The notes beneath the pieces were generated by a model, which saw only the letters and a program-made list of their open reading frames with translations, was not told where the DNA came from and ran no database searches. The translations under genes and the position numbers were made by a program. A DNA stretch of 63,442 nucleotides from a virus. The stretch lies in the IMG/VR virus record IMGVR_UViG_3300032241_001905, positions 1-63,442 of that record; one strand, 5' to 3'. Below are positions 1-9,457 of the stretch, one piece after another. How positions within the stretch are numbered: the stretch's first letter is position 1; every line of letters starts with the position of its first letter.

Positions 1-1
1 A

Positions 2-586
2 CCTAAACCAATTGATCCATATGGTGTAGCTAAGTATGCTTGTGAAATGGATATTCAAATAGCTAATGAACAACATGGTTTAGATTATTGTATTATTCGT
101 CCTCATAATGTTTATGGTGCTAAACAAAATATTTGGGACAAATATAGAAATGTACTTGGTATTTGGATGTATCAATATATGAATGATGAACCAATGACTA
201 TATTTGGTGATGGTTTTCAAACAAGAGCATTTAGCTACATAGATGATATTATTAAACCACTATGGAACTCAGCTGTATTACCTGAAGCATCTAAAGAAAT
301 TATTAATTTAGGAGGAATCCAATCATATAACATTAGAGAGGCAAATGCTATTTTAAGAAATGTTATAGGCGGTGGTGAAGTAGTGGCTAAAGAAGCAAGA
401 CATGAAGTTAAACATTCTATCCCAACTTATCAAAAATCAGTTGATATTTTAGGATTTGAACATACTACTAATCTACATGATGGTTTAGTTGAAATGTGGG
501 AATGGGCTCAAAAACAACCTAAACGAGACCGTTTTAAATGGCCTAGTTATGAATTAGATAATGGTATTTATAAATTTTGGAAATAA
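2..586 (+). CDS. NAD-dependent sugar epimerase/dehydratase (SDR), 5'-truncated
   Basis: The reading frame is open from the first bases of the window, so the gene starts upstream and only about 194 C-terminal residues are seen. The visible N-terminal part reads PYGVAKYACE, which fits the catalytic YxxxK of extended short-chain dehydrogenases. It is followed by the IIRPHNVYG stretch and the FGDGFQTRAFSYIDD substrate-loop pattern of the UDP-glucose 4-epimerase/GDP-mannose dehydratase group. The Rossmann GxxGxxG motif would lie outside the window. Expected role: interconversion of a nucleotide sugar for the glycan genes downstream. The stop codon overlaps the next start (TAATG). The family call is firm; the exact sugar is unknown. 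Confidence 0.85.
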   Translation, partial: PKPIDPYGVAKYACEMDIQIANEQHGLDYCIIRPHNVYGAKQNIWDKYRNVLGIWMYQYMNDEPMTIFGDGFQTRAFSYIDDIIKPLWNSAVLPEASKEIINLGGIQSYNIREANAILRNVIGGGEVVAKEARHEVKHSIPTYQKSVDILGFEHTTNLHDGLVEMWEWAQKQPKRDRFKWPSYELDNGIYKFWK

Positions 587-1917
587 TGAATTTAGCATTT
601 GAAACTGAAGGCGGTAAATTAAATTTTATAGGATGTGATGATATTAATCAATCTAATATAAAAAGATTTGGTGTACCTCCATTACTTGGAAGTATGCTTA
701 GTACTTTAACTTATGTAAAAGGAGAAGAATTACATGCTGGGTATTATGGATTTAAAATATTTTTTCCTAAAGATACACCAAATCACTATATAATATCTAC
801 TGGAGTAAATCACCATCCTGCTGAATGGGCTGGTGGAGAATTTTCTGATAATCCATTTAATAGAAAAAGTTTATTTGAATTATTAAATGACAAATATTTA
901 AAAGATTTACAAGAAGGTAGAGCGATATTATTATTAGATTCGAGCTTTGAAGGATATCATGAACATTGGTTATGGGATTTCTTTCATAAAGAGTGTAAAA
1001 AACATAATATCCCGCCTCCCGCTGTTGTTTTTATAAGCGGAAATATGATTGTTGAAAGTGAATATAACAAATATGTTCATCAAAATAATATTACTGTTGA
1101 AAATAGAATAAAAACTATAGGATATCCTCATTTTCAAATAGATGTTTTATTAAACGCTGTTAATAGAGTTAATTTATATGAACAACCAAGATTACCTAAT
1201 TTTAATGATCATATAGAATACAAAACAACTAATCCAAACAAAATTAAAACATATGCCTGTTTAAATAAACGCACAAGACCTCACAGAATATGGTTCCATT
1301 CATATTTGTATCATGCTAATTTACTAGATAAAGGATTGGTAAGTATGAATGATTATAATTATTTTGATCAAAATGAATGGGAAGGAAAATTAATACAATC
1401 TGGAGAATGGTTTGATCCTCCTAAAAAATTATTACCTACTTTAGTATATGATACGCCTAATAACACATTAGGAGATCCTTACTATATTACTCGTTACAAT
1501 GATCAGGTATGTTTAGATACTTGGGTTAGCGTTATTCCTGAGGCGGCATATGGTGATAGTGAAGGTACTTTATTTTTAAGTGAAAAAATATTTAAACCTA
1601 TTGTTTGTCATCATCCTTTTATAGTTATGGGGAACAAGGGCAGCTTAGCAAAACTAAGAGAATTAGGTTATAAAACATTTGATGGTTTTATTGATGAATC
1701 TTACGATAACTTATCTACATGGGAACGCTTTGAGGCTATTATAGAAACTATTAAAAAAGTAGATGCTATAAAAGATAAAATAGAATGGTATAAATCAATA
1801 CAAGACATAATTGAACATAATTATGAAGTTATAAGAAAAAATGTATTGACTAATAGACCTCTAGCTTTTACTGAACTACAAAAATACTACTCTAGATACT
1901 TTAAAATATTAATATAA
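586..1917 (+). CDS. Glycosyltransferase-like protein
   Basis: A 443-residue protein. I take ATG 586, which overlaps the previous stop (TAATG), rather than a TTG nine bases upstream. The C-terminal half has EGTLFLSEKIFKPIV, HHPFIVMGNKG and FDGFIDESYD, a pattern resembling the C-terminal nucleotide-sugar-binding half of GT10-like or related transferases in phage and marine bacterial glycan islands. The same blocks recur in the gene at 3612, so the two are paralogues. Its last base overlaps the following SGNH gene. It probably transfers a sugar within the surface-glycan block. The donor and acceptor cannot be read from sequence, and the GT assignment is by motif resemblance only. Confidence 0.6.
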   Translation: MNLAFETEGGKLNFIGCDDINQSNIKRFGVPPLLGSMLSTLTYVKGEELHAGYYGFKIFFPKDTPNHYIISTGVNHHPAEWAGGEFSDNPFNRKSLFELLNDKYLKDLQEGRAILLLDSSFEGYHEHWLWDFFHKECKKHNIPPPAVVFISGNMIVESEYNKYVHQNNITVENRIKTIGYPHFQIDVLLNAVNRVNLYEQPRLPNFNDHIEYKTTNPNKIKTYACLNKRTRPHRIWFHSYLYHANLLDKGLVSMNDYNYFDQNEWEGKLIQSGEWFDPPKKLLPTLVYDTPNNTLGDPYYITRYNDQVCLDTWVSVIPEAAYGDSEGTLFLSEKIFKPIVCHHPFIVMGNKGSLAKLRELGYKTFDGFIDESYDNLSTWERFEAIIETIKKVDAIKDKIEWYKSIQDIIEHNYEVIRKNVLTNRPLAFTELQKYYSRYFKILI

Positions 1918-2810
1918 TGTATAAGTGGCAATATGAAAAAGCTAATATTACAGAGGATTCAAAAATAATTATAGCTTTAGGAGATAGCTTCACTCAAGGA
2001 CAAGGAGCTTGTAAAACAACTATTTGGGATAGATACAATTGGGATTTAAAAGTAATGCAAACCCAAGTTGATAGTAAAATTTTACATCATGAATATGAAG
2101 GAGCATGGGTTAATCAATTATGTAAAAACCATATGCCTGATTGGACTCCTATTAATTTAGGACTCAGAGGTTGTGGTAATAGAGCAACTGTTAAAGAATT
2201 ATATCTTCATCCTAATTTAGGAATAGAAAAAGCTAAAGAAAAAATTGTTATATTTTTAGCAACCGGATTAGAACGATTTGATTTTATAAACAATAGTTTT
2301 GGTGATCATCATCATTTTTTTGCAATGTGGCCTAATCCATGGGATCCAACAGCAACTGATAGAAAATTATGGGAAGCATATGCTGAAAATGTATATAGTA
2401 ATAAATTTGCTTGTATAGAATTCTTATTAAATGTGGCTGAAGTTAAAACATGGTGCAAAGCAAATAATGCTAAATTTATGCTATGTAGTGCCTTTGATAA
2501 TAGAATAAATAAAAAATTCTTTGAAGAACACGTTCCTCCTTATAATAGAGATTTTGCTGGATTATCTGATATTATAGATTGGGATGCTTTAGTTAAATTT
2601 GATGAGCAAAGTATAGCAACTGATATGCTTATGAATTTAGAAGGTAAATTAGATATGGGACAAGGCGCTTTTTATAGTTGGGCTAGAGAATATGAAAGAG
2701 GAACACCTAAAGGATATTTTACGCCTTGTTCTCATCCTTCATATAAAGGACATGGTGAAATAGCAAGATGTTTTTATGAATATATTAATAATAGTTTTAA
2801 AAATAAATAA
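1917..2810 (+). CDS. SGNH/GDSL-family hydrolase
   Basis: A 297-residue protein with the N-terminal block I GDSFTQGQG (nucleophile Ser in GDSF, about residue 24). Near the C-terminus TPCSHPSYKGH supplies a His in the block V position, though the usual DxxH Asp is replaced (CSHP). A central NLGLRGCGNRA could be the block III-like Gly/Asn region. Known roles of this family in glycan loci are removal or transfer of O-acetyl groups on polysaccharides. It sits between two glycosyltransferase-like genes and overlaps both neighbours by one base, which suggests coupled translation. Family membership is fairly secure; substrate is inferred from context. Confidence 0.7.
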   Translation: MYKWQYEKANITEDSKIIIALGDSFTQGQGACKTTIWDRYNWDLKVMQTQVDSKILHHEYEGAWVNQLCKNHMPDWTPINLGLRGCGNRATVKELYLHPNLGIEKAKEKIVIFLATGLERFDFINNSFGDHHHFFAMWPNPWDPTATDRKLWEAYAENVYSNKFACIEFLLNVAEVKTWCKANNAKFMLCSAFDNRINKKFFEEHVPPYNRDFAGLSDIIDWDALVKFDEQSIATDMLMNLEGKLDMGQGAFYSWAREYERGTPKGYFTPCSHPSYKGHGEIARCFYEYINNSFKNK

Positions 2811-3631
2811 TGGTAGATTATAGTAAATTAGTTTATTTTCCTTGGTACTTTGATAAAAAGAATCTATTGCCTTTAAATACAACAGGAGTAAAAGAAACTG
2901 ATTTCTACCCAGCTGACAATGAATATACTTTTAAAAATTCATTAGCAAAAATGCCTGATGATTGGCATTATAAAACAAAAAAAGTTAGATATAAATTAAA
3001 TTCTTTAGGATATAGAGCACCTGAATTTAATACTATAGATTGGAAAAATGCTATAGTTTTATTTGGTTGTTCTTGTACATTTGGAATTGGAGTAGATGAA
3101 AGTGAAACTGTATCTCATTATTTAAGTAATATAACAGGTCGCCCAGTAGTTAATTTAGGATGGCCTGGAGGATCAAATGAAATGATGATGTATAATTCAT
3201 TATTATTAAAACAAAACTACGAAACACCATATGCTGTAGTTTGCTTATGGTCAACCACAGATAGATTTATTATGTTTTCTGATTTCCAACCATATAATGT
3301 TGGTCCATGGAATGAAGTTGAAAATCAATCTAAAGTAAAATATAAAGATTATCGTACTGACGTTTATACAAAAGCTTTTGAAAGTATAAATTTCTTTTCT
3401 GAAAATGAAGGTATACGTAATTATATGACAGCAGAATTAACTAAAGAAATTTGGAAAAATAGTACAATATACGTAAGTAGTTCATTTTTTAGTTATAAAG
3501 ATATATTAAATCTTGATTTAACATTTAGTATAGATAATGAAGCAAGAGACTTAGTACACCCGGGTAGAAAATCTAATCAAGAAGCAGCAGAAAAAATAGC
3601 CAACTTTATCAATGAAAAAAGTAATATGTAG
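2810..3631 (+). CDS. SGNH-like hydrolase (second copy)
   Basis: A 273-residue protein. The central part reads IVLFGCSCTFGIGVDES, a GCSxTFG variant of block I in which the nucleophile is the Ser before Cys. VNLGWPGGSNEMM follows (block III-like, with Gly and Asn). Near the end DLVHPGRKSNQEAAE gives a D-x-x-H-P block V. An N-terminal extension of about 80 residues precedes the fold. The product probably acts on acyl groups of the glycan made by this block. The end overlaps the next gene by 20 bases. It is diverged from the SGNH gene just upstream, so a recent tandem duplication is unlikely. Confidence 0.7.
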   Translation: MVDYSKLVYFPWYFDKKNLLPLNTTGVKETDFYPADNEYTFKNSLAKMPDDWHYKTKKVRYKLNSLGYRAPEFNTIDWKNAIVLFGCSCTFGIGVDESETVSHYLSNITGRPVVNLGWPGGSNEMMMYNSLLLKQNYETPYAVVCLWSTTDRFIMFSDFQPYNVGPWNEVENQSKVKYKDYRTDVYTKAFESINFFSENEGIRNYMTAELTKEIWKNSTIYVSSSFFSYKDILNLDLTFSIDNEARDLVHPGRKSNQEAAEKIANFINEKSNM

Positions 3632-4898
3632 TTTAGAAGAACACGACAGTATTCTTAACTTTAATAGACCTAATGGGTCATCCAAAACATGGTACCTTAA
3701 AGAAAAAGGTGCTATTGAATATCCTATGATGTGGGGTGATTGGAATATATTTAATGATCCTGAAAAGAAAACAAATTTAATTCAAGGTGAACAAGTAAAA
3801 AATGTAGTATGTCCCCTTTATACTAATCCAATAATGGAATATAGAGATGTAACAAAATTAGGTGAATCACCTCATCTTTATATTATAAATGCATTTCGTC
3901 CTTCATTTTTTGAAGACAATAAAGATATTGGGTTTGATTGTGTACACCCACAATATATACTTGATATTAAAAATGGCAAATGCAAAATAATAATTTGTTG
4001 CTACAACGAAGGATACTCAGGAATGCCTGGCAATTTTGATTTTGAAATAATAGAAAGTTGGAGAATAAAAGCAGGATTACCTCCATATTCAGTATGTTAT
4101 GTAACAGCTAATTTATTAGGTAAGCAAATTGTTCAAGATAGAGGATTATTATTAGAAGTAGAGACTATAGGTACGTTTGAACCGTGTGTATTTTTCAATT
4201 ATATGGATGAAAAAATAATTGATTTTAAACCAATAGATGATAAATATCTTTATTTATCTTACAATAGACAACCACGTTTTCAACGTCAACGTTTTATTCA
4301 AGAATTGTTAAAATCAAATTTAATATATAAAGGTTTAATAAGTATTGGACAAGTTAAAATTGGTAATGTGTGTCCTGAATTAGAAGAAGAAACTAAAGAT
4401 TTTTTATTAAATAAAACTCCACTTTCATTAGGGTATAATTTAATACCCAACTTAGCATGTAATATTCACGCTTCTGATTTTGAACAAACGTTTATTTCTG
4501 TAGTTACTGAAACATTGACGTGTTCTGGTACATTATTTTTATCTGAAAAAACATGGAAACCTTTGTTAGTTGGTCATCCTTTTCTTACCTTTGGCAATAA
4601 AGGTACATTAAATTATTTAAGAAATATAGGATTTATAACATTTGATAAGTGGATAGATGAAAGTTATGATGAATTAGATAATGAAGATGATCGATATAAA
4701 GCTGTAGTTGCTGAGTTAAATAAATTTAGCTCTAAATCTATAGATGAATTAACACAAATTAGAAAAGAAATGGAACCCATATTAAATCATAACCAAGTTC
4801 TATTTAGAACAATGTTTAGAGAAAGATATGATTGGAGTAATAACAGTTTATTATTATTAAATTTCTTTCAAAAAATATGGAATAGCATAAATCAATAA
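3612..4898 (+). CDS. Glycosyltransferase-like protein (paralogue of 586-1917)
   Basis: A 428-residue protein whose ATG lies inside the end of the preceding SGNH gene. The C-terminal third repeats the blocks seen in the gene at 586: GTLFLSEKTWKPLLVGHPF, GNKGTLNYLRNIGF and DKWIDESYDELDNEDDR. The N-terminal halves are unlike each other, which would fit different acceptors with a common donor-binding half. The family resemblance is to phage or marine bacterial glycosyltransferases; no DxD motif is obvious. It is separated from the next SGNH gene by one base, and is likely part of one long polycistronic transcript. Confidence 0.6.
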   Translation: MKKVICSLEEHDSILNFNRPNGSSKTWYLKEKGAIEYPMMWGDWNIFNDPEKKTNLIQGEQVKNVVCPLYTNPIMEYRDVTKLGESPHLYIINAFRPSFFEDNKDIGFDCVHPQYILDIKNGKCKIIICCYNEGYSGMPGNFDFEIIESWRIKAGLPPYSVCYVTANLLGKQIVQDRGLLLEVETIGTFEPCVFFNYMDEKIIDFKPIDDKYLYLSYNRQPRFQRQRFIQELLKSNLIYKGLISIGQVKIGNVCPELEEETKDFLLNKTPLSLGYNLIPNLACNIHASDFEQTFISVVTETLTCSGTLFLSEKTWKPLLVGHPFLTFGNKGTLNYLRNIGFITFDKWIDESYDELDNEDDRYKAVVAELNKFSSKSIDELTQIRKEMEPILNHNQVLFRTMFRERYDWSNNSLLLLNFFQKIWNSINQ

Positions 4899-4899
4899 T

Positions 4900-5697
4900 A
4901 TGAAAAGAAGAATATTTACATTTGGATGTAGCTTTACAGAGTATACATGGCCAACATGGGCTGACCAAATATTGTATAAAAATGAAGGTGTTAACTACGG
5001 GATATGTGGCGGTGGATATGAAAATATAATGAACTGCCTAGTTCAATGTGATTTTGATTACAAATTAACCCCAGACGATGTTGTTGTTGTAGTTTACCCT
5101 AATTTATTAAGATGGGATTGTGCTATATATCCTAAAACAAAGGGTTTTGGTAATGCTATTACTTCGCCTTGGATTGATCATAAAGATGATTTATGGAATA
5201 TAGAGGGTATGGTATATAAAAATTTAAATATCATGGTTATGGTAGATACATTTTTAAAATCTAAAGGCGTTATTTACAGATACAGCAGTATTACCAAAAT
5301 ATTTACCTACTTAGAAAACTACTTTAACGATGATTATCAGGTAAATGGTGATGTTTTAGAACATTTAAATACAGTTAAAAATAGTTTACCATTCTTACAA
5401 GATTTTTATACATATCTTTATGATGATCATGATACTGATAATAGATGGGATTGTACTAAAAACTGGAGCAACGGTAGAGGAGAATATCACCCAAGACCAG
5501 AAGGTCATTATAGATGGTTAATGAATGTATTGATGCCTACCTTAGATGCAAGTATTAATATTAATGAATACGATATAAAAGAAATAGAAGATTATTTAGA
5601 TGATAATGATGATTTCAATGCTGTTGAGGATTATTTTTCTAAATCTGAATACGAACAAAATAGAAAAGACTGGTATAAACTGCATAAAAAGAATTAA
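4900..5697 (+). CDS. SGNH-like hydrolase (third copy)
   Basis: A 265-residue protein starting MKRRIFTFGCSFTEYTWP, a block I with GCSFT (Ser nucleophile near residue 11) placed very close to the N-terminus. NYGICGGGYENI is the block III-like segment. GEYHPRPEGHYRWL toward the C-terminus supplies the catalytic His in an H-P-x-P-E-G-H context. A very acidic C-terminal tail (about residues 225-250) is unusual for the family. It is placed between two glycosyltransferase-like genes, with the last base shared with the next start. It could be an esterase or acyltransferase on the same glycan. Confidence 0.7.
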   Translation: MKRRIFTFGCSFTEYTWPTWADQILYKNEGVNYGICGGGYENIMNCLVQCDFDYKLTPDDVVVVVYPNLLRWDCAIYPKTKGFGNAITSPWIDHKDDLWNIEGMVYKNLNIMVMVDTFLKSKGVIYRYSSITKIFTYLENYFNDDYQVNGDVLEHLNTVKNSLPFLQDFYTYLYDDHDTDNRWDCTKNWSNGRGEYHPRPEGHYRWLMNVLMPTLDASININEYDIKEIEDYLDDNDDFNAVEDYFSKSEYEQNRKDWYKLHKKN

Positions 5698-6644
5698 TGA
5701 AAATAGTACATACTTTTGTAAGGCAAGGAATGGGGTATTATCCTGAATATAGAGAATTAATGGATACTTGGAGGTTAAAAGGGATGATATTAAGTTGCAT
5801 TTTAGCTAGAAAACATTATGATGAAGTAGAGCTATGGACTAGTAAAGAAATAGCAGAATTAATTCAAAAATTAGGATTACCTTATACTAAAATTAATGTA
5901 CATGGAAAAGAAGCAATAAGTAATGCTGTATTATTTGGTTTACCTAAATTATATACTTTTTTAGAACAAACTGAACCTTTTGTTCATATTGATGTAGATA
6001 CATTTTTATTTGATAGACTAAATGAATCTAGATTAACTGATATTACTTTCTGCCATCAGGATGTAGTAATAAATAAATTAAGTTCTATTAAAACATACTA
6101 TGAAATTTATGTTGAATCTCTTTTAGAAAACCAAGATAAATTACCAGAGTGGTATGGATCAAATATTGATATTAATGAAATACCAAATATGAATCTTGTA
6201 GCTATAAAAAGCATAAATGAATTTAAAGAAGCAGTACAATTAATTTTAAGTATATATCTTCAAAATAAAGAACATTGGGATAAATTAACATATAATGGTT
6301 CTATGATTATGGAACAATTAGGAACAGGAACCTGTCTTAAACATTTAAATCATAGATTTGATTATTATTTTGATAATCACATACCTAATATGTCTATTAA
6401 AAATAATTTTATGGCTTTTTTTAATCCTTATACTAAAAAGCAACAATTATTCAATACTGATACTCAAATGAATGAAATTGATAATTTTAATTATGACGGG
6501 TATCTACATACTAGCGGATATTGGCTAAGTAATCCCCTTACTCAAAAGATAATAGAGAGTAGGATAGTCAAAGAAGGATACGGAGATTTATTGTCATTAG
6601 TAGATTCGGCAAACGTATACAAAAATTATTTAAAATATATATAA
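5697..6644 (+). CDS. Glycosyltransferase-like protein with DxD motif (DUF6734-like)
   Basis: A 315-residue protein. The N-terminal third (TWRLKGMILSCILARKHYDEVELWT) resembles the nucleotide-binding half of GT-A enzymes. FVHIDVDTFLFDRL (about residues 96-109) carries a D-V-D that could bind metal and nucleotide sugar. The pattern is close to proteins annotated DUF6734 in Bacteroidota glycan loci. Two further genes (11379 and 12122) have a similar layout with DGD in the same place, so the block holds three DxD-type enzymes. Start and stop overlap or abut the neighbours. The glycosyltransferase function is inferred from fold-level resemblance. Confidence 0.6.
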   Translation: MKIVHTFVRQGMGYYPEYRELMDTWRLKGMILSCILARKHYDEVELWTSKEIAELIQKLGLPYTKINVHGKEAISNAVLFGLPKLYTFLEQTEPFVHIDVDTFLFDRLNESRLTDITFCHQDVVINKLSSIKTYYEIYVESLLENQDKLPEWYGSNIDINEIPNMNLVAIKSINEFKEAVQLILSIYLQNKEHWDKLTYNGSMIMEQLGTGTCLKHLNHRFDYYFDNHIPNMSIKNNFMAFFNPYTKKQQLFNTDTQMNEIDNFNYDGYLHTSGYWLSNPLTQKIIESRIVKEGYGDLLSLVDSANVYKNYLKYI

Positions 6645-6645
6645 A

Positions 6646-7806
6646 ATGAAAGTAGGTTTCATTGGAATTGGTAAATTAGGTAAAGATGCTGCGGAAGTTA
6701 TGCATGACGCAGGACATGATGTTTTGGGATATGATATTAAACCAATACTTGATTGTAGAATTTATCAAACAACATCATTAAAAGATGTTTGTAAAGATAG
6801 AGAGATAATATTCATAGCTGTACCAACTCCACATCACCCTGATTATGATGGAAGTCAACCAACTTCACATTTGGAACCAAAAGATTTTGATTATTCAATT
6901 GTTAAGAGTGTATTAAAGGAAATAAATCAATATACCACTAAAGAACAACTAGTTGTTTTAATATCGACTGTTTTACCAGGTACAACAAGACGTGAATTTA
7001 TTCCATTAGTTGAAAATTATCGTTTTATTTATAATCCATATCTTATTGCTATGGGTACTGTTAAAAGTGATATGGTTAATCCCGAAATGTTAATTATTGG
7101 TACGGAAGATGGTACTGAAACAGGGGACGCTAAATTATTAACTGATTTTTATCAAACATTTATAAAACCAAATACAAGGTGTGAAATAGGAACTTGGGAT
7201 GATGCTGAAGCGATTAAAATATTTTATAATACTTTTATATCTGCTAAAATATCATTAGTTAATATGATTATGGATGTTGCAGAAAGAAATGGTAATATGA
7301 ATACCGATGTTGTTACGGGTGCTTTAGAAAGGAGTACATATAGAATCATGGGGCCAGCATATATGAAAGCAGGTATGGGTGATGGAGGAGCTTGTCATCC
7401 GAGAGATAATATTGCATTAAGATATATGTCAAAAGAATATGGTCTAACATATGATTTATTTGATTCTATAATGAAATCAAGAGAAGAACAAGCTAAAAAT
7501 ATTGCTACAAAATTATTGGAATTATACGATGAAAATGATTTACCTATTGTAATTTTAGGTGAGAGTTATAAACCAGGTGTTCCATATGTAGATGGTTCAT
7601 ATACTAAATTAATTGCTCATTACTTAGATTATCCATGGTTATACTATGACCAAATTATTGAACCAGCGATTTATTTATTAGGACATAGAGGTGTTTACAA
7701 TGAAACTGTTTTTCCTGAAGGAAGTATTGTGTTAGACCCTTGGAGAGAAAGATTTAAAAAAGATACAATTTATTACGGAAACAATAACCCACAATGCATA
7801 TACTAG
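6646..7806 (+). CDS. Nucleotide-sugar dehydrogenase (UDP-glucose/GDP-mannose dehydrogenase family)
   Basis: A 386-residue protein. The Rossmann motif GIGKLG is at residues 6-11, followed by an acidic YD at the end of beta2. VLPGTTRREF and the catalytic-Cys block GDGGACHPRDN (Cys250) match the family pattern GxGGxCxPKD, with Arg in place of Lys. The C-terminal part ILGESYKPGVPYVDGS corresponds to the family's (G)x(A/S)YKP...R block, with the usual Arg region altered. Family role: two-step NAD-dependent oxidation of a UDP- or GDP-sugar to the uronic acid. It is slightly shorter than typical (about 430). It overlaps the carbamoyltransferase by 13 bases. Confidence 0.85.
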   Translation: MKVGFIGIGKLGKDAAEVMHDAGHDVLGYDIKPILDCRIYQTTSLKDVCKDREIIFIAVPTPHHPDYDGSQPTSHLEPKDFDYSIVKSVLKEINQYTTKEQLVVLISTVLPGTTRREFIPLVENYRFIYNPYLIAMGTVKSDMVNPEMLIIGTEDGTETGDAKLLTDFYQTFIKPNTRCEIGTWDDAEAIKIFYNTFISAKISLVNMIMDVAERNGNMNTDVVTGALERSTYRIMGPAYMKAGMGDGGACHPRDNIALRYMSKEYGLTYDLFDSIMKSREEQAKNIATKLLELYDENDLPIVILGESYKPGVPYVDGSYTKLIAHYLDYPWLYYDQIIEPAIYLLGHRGVYNETVFPEGSIVLDPWRERFKKDTIYYGNNNPQCIY

Positions 7807-9365
7807 GAATATCAGCATATTATCATGATTCAGCTGCTTGCTTATTTAAAGATGGCAAGTTGGTGTATGCATGTGAAGAAGAAAAATTTACAGGAATTAA
7901 ACACGATTCATCGTTTCCTGTTAACGCAATAAAGTATATTTTTGATCATCTTGTAGATAAAGTAGATATTGTATGTTATTATGAAAAACCTTCTTTAAAA
8001 TTAAAACGAGCATTTAAACATAACATTAAATCAGTACCTCGCATATTGTGGACTAATATTAAATTATGGTTTCAATTAAGGAAGTTAGGCGCTGAAATAC
8101 GTTATTCAAATCACCATAACTCTCATTTAGCATATGCCTATTATACTTCACCATTTGATGAAGCTACTGTAATCAGTATAGATGGTGTTGGTGAAGAAGA
8201 AACAATATGTATTGCTAAAGCCGATTATGGTCGTATAAAAAAAATTAAAACAACAAAATATCCTCATTCATTAGGATTATTTTATTCTGCTATAACAGCA
8301 TATTTAGGATTTAAACCAAATGAAGGTGAATACAAAGTAATGGGTTTAGCATCATATGGAGATCCTTCAGTGTATGCTGGTGCTTTTCATAAATTAATTA
8401 ATCATAGAGATGGTATTAAAATAAACATGAAATATTTTACTTGGAATAAAAGTAACAAAACCATGTTTAATCATCATCTACTAGAAGTACTAGGTGATAA
8501 TAGGCTACCAGATGAACCAATAACTCAACGCCATAAAGACATTGCTGCTGCTTTACAACAAACATATGAGCGATTATTTTTCTATTTATTAAACCAACAT
8601 CCGGGTGAAAATTTATGTTTAGGTGGGGGCTGTGCTTATAATGGAACAGCAAATGGAAAAATTAAAGATAATACCTCATACAAAAATATTTACATACCAC
8701 AAGCCCCCTCTGATGCAGGATCAGCAATTGGTGCTTGTTTAGATTATATAAGATATCATCGTGAAATAGATTTATTTGTAGGTCCTGAATATACCATAGA
8801 TATACCTAATTCTCAACCATTAAATTTAGAAATAATTGCTAAAGAGTTAAATAATGGAAAGGTAGTAGGTTGGTATGAAGGTAAAATTGAATTTGGCGCT
8901 CGCGCGTTAGGGCATAGAAGTATATTAGCTAACCCTACATTACCTGGTATGCAAGACCGCATCAATAAACTCATTAAAAAACGCGAAATGTTCAGGCCTT
9001 TTGCTCCAATGGTAATTTATAATGAACAAAATAAGTATTTTGATTCCGTTGATTATGTGCCTTATATGAATCAAGTAGTTAAAGTTAGAGAGGAATATAG
9101 AGATAAACTAACTGCTGTAACGCACATTGATGGGACAGCCCGTATTCAATCTATAAAATATGAAGACAATAATAAAATGTATATATTGTTAAATATTTTT
9201 AGAATGCATAGTGGATTTCCTATCTTACTTAACACATCGTTTAATATTAAAGATAAAACAATGGTGTTAACTCCTGAAGATGCATTACTAACATTTTACG
9301 AAACTGATATAGATATACTAGTTATTAACAATCAAATGATATTTAAAAATGATAAAACTAATTAA
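7794..9365 (+). CDS. Carbamoyltransferase (NodU/CmcH family)
   Basis: A 523-residue protein. The start MHILGISAYYHDSAACL is the classic N-terminus of the family. NHHNSHLAYAYYTS provides the conserved His residues of the Kae1-like domain, and ISIDGVGEEET and LCLGGGCAYNGTANG are the ASKHA nucleotide-binding loops. EFGARALGHRSILANP opens the C-terminal carbamoyltransferase domain. Known reaction: transfer of carbamoyl from carbamoyl phosphate via carbamoyl-AMP to a hydroxyl of a sugar or other small molecule. Length is a little under the usual 570. In this block it most likely carbamoylates a sugar residue. It overlaps both neighbours. Confidence 0.93.
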   Translation: MHILGISAYYHDSAACLFKDGKLVYACEEEKFTGIKHDSSFPVNAIKYIFDHLVDKVDIVCYYEKPSLKLKRAFKHNIKSVPRILWTNIKLWFQLRKLGAEIRYSNHHNSHLAYAYYTSPFDEATVISIDGVGEEETICIAKADYGRIKKIKTTKYPHSLGLFYSAITAYLGFKPNEGEYKVMGLASYGDPSVYAGAFHKLINHRDGIKINMKYFTWNKSNKTMFNHHLLEVLGDNRLPDEPITQRHKDIAAALQQTYERLFFYLLNQHPGENLCLGGGCAYNGTANGKIKDNTSYKNIYIPQAPSDAGSAIGACLDYIRYHREIDLFVGPEYTIDIPNSQPLNLEIIAKELNNGKVVGWYEGKIEFGARALGHRSILANPTLPGMQDRINKLIKKREMFRPFAPMVIYNEQNKYFDSVDYVPYMNQVVKVREEYRDKLTAVTHIDGTARIQSIKYEDNNKMYILLNIFRMHSGFPILLNTSFNIKDKTMVLTPEDALLTFYETDIDILVINNQMIFKNDKTN

Positions 9366-9456
9366 GCGTTTAATTGACAAATGGACATATAAACGCAAAT
9401 TGAAAAAACGTATGGAGGAATTAAAGAAACACGACCCATTCACTTACAGACATTAA
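9349..9456 (+). CDS. Small basic protein, 35 aa
   Basis: ATG 9349 lies within the end of the carbamoyltransferase gene and the frame closes at 9456, two bases before the next start. The peptide is highly basic, with KR and KK clusters, and ends in DPFTYRH. A short basic peptide with a DPFxY-type ending is often seen directly after carbamoyltransferase genes, which makes it more than a chance ORF. No fold or function can be assigned. Confidence 0.5.
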   Translation: MIKLIKRLIDKWTYKRKLKKRMEELKKHDPFTYRH

Positions 9457-9457
9457 A

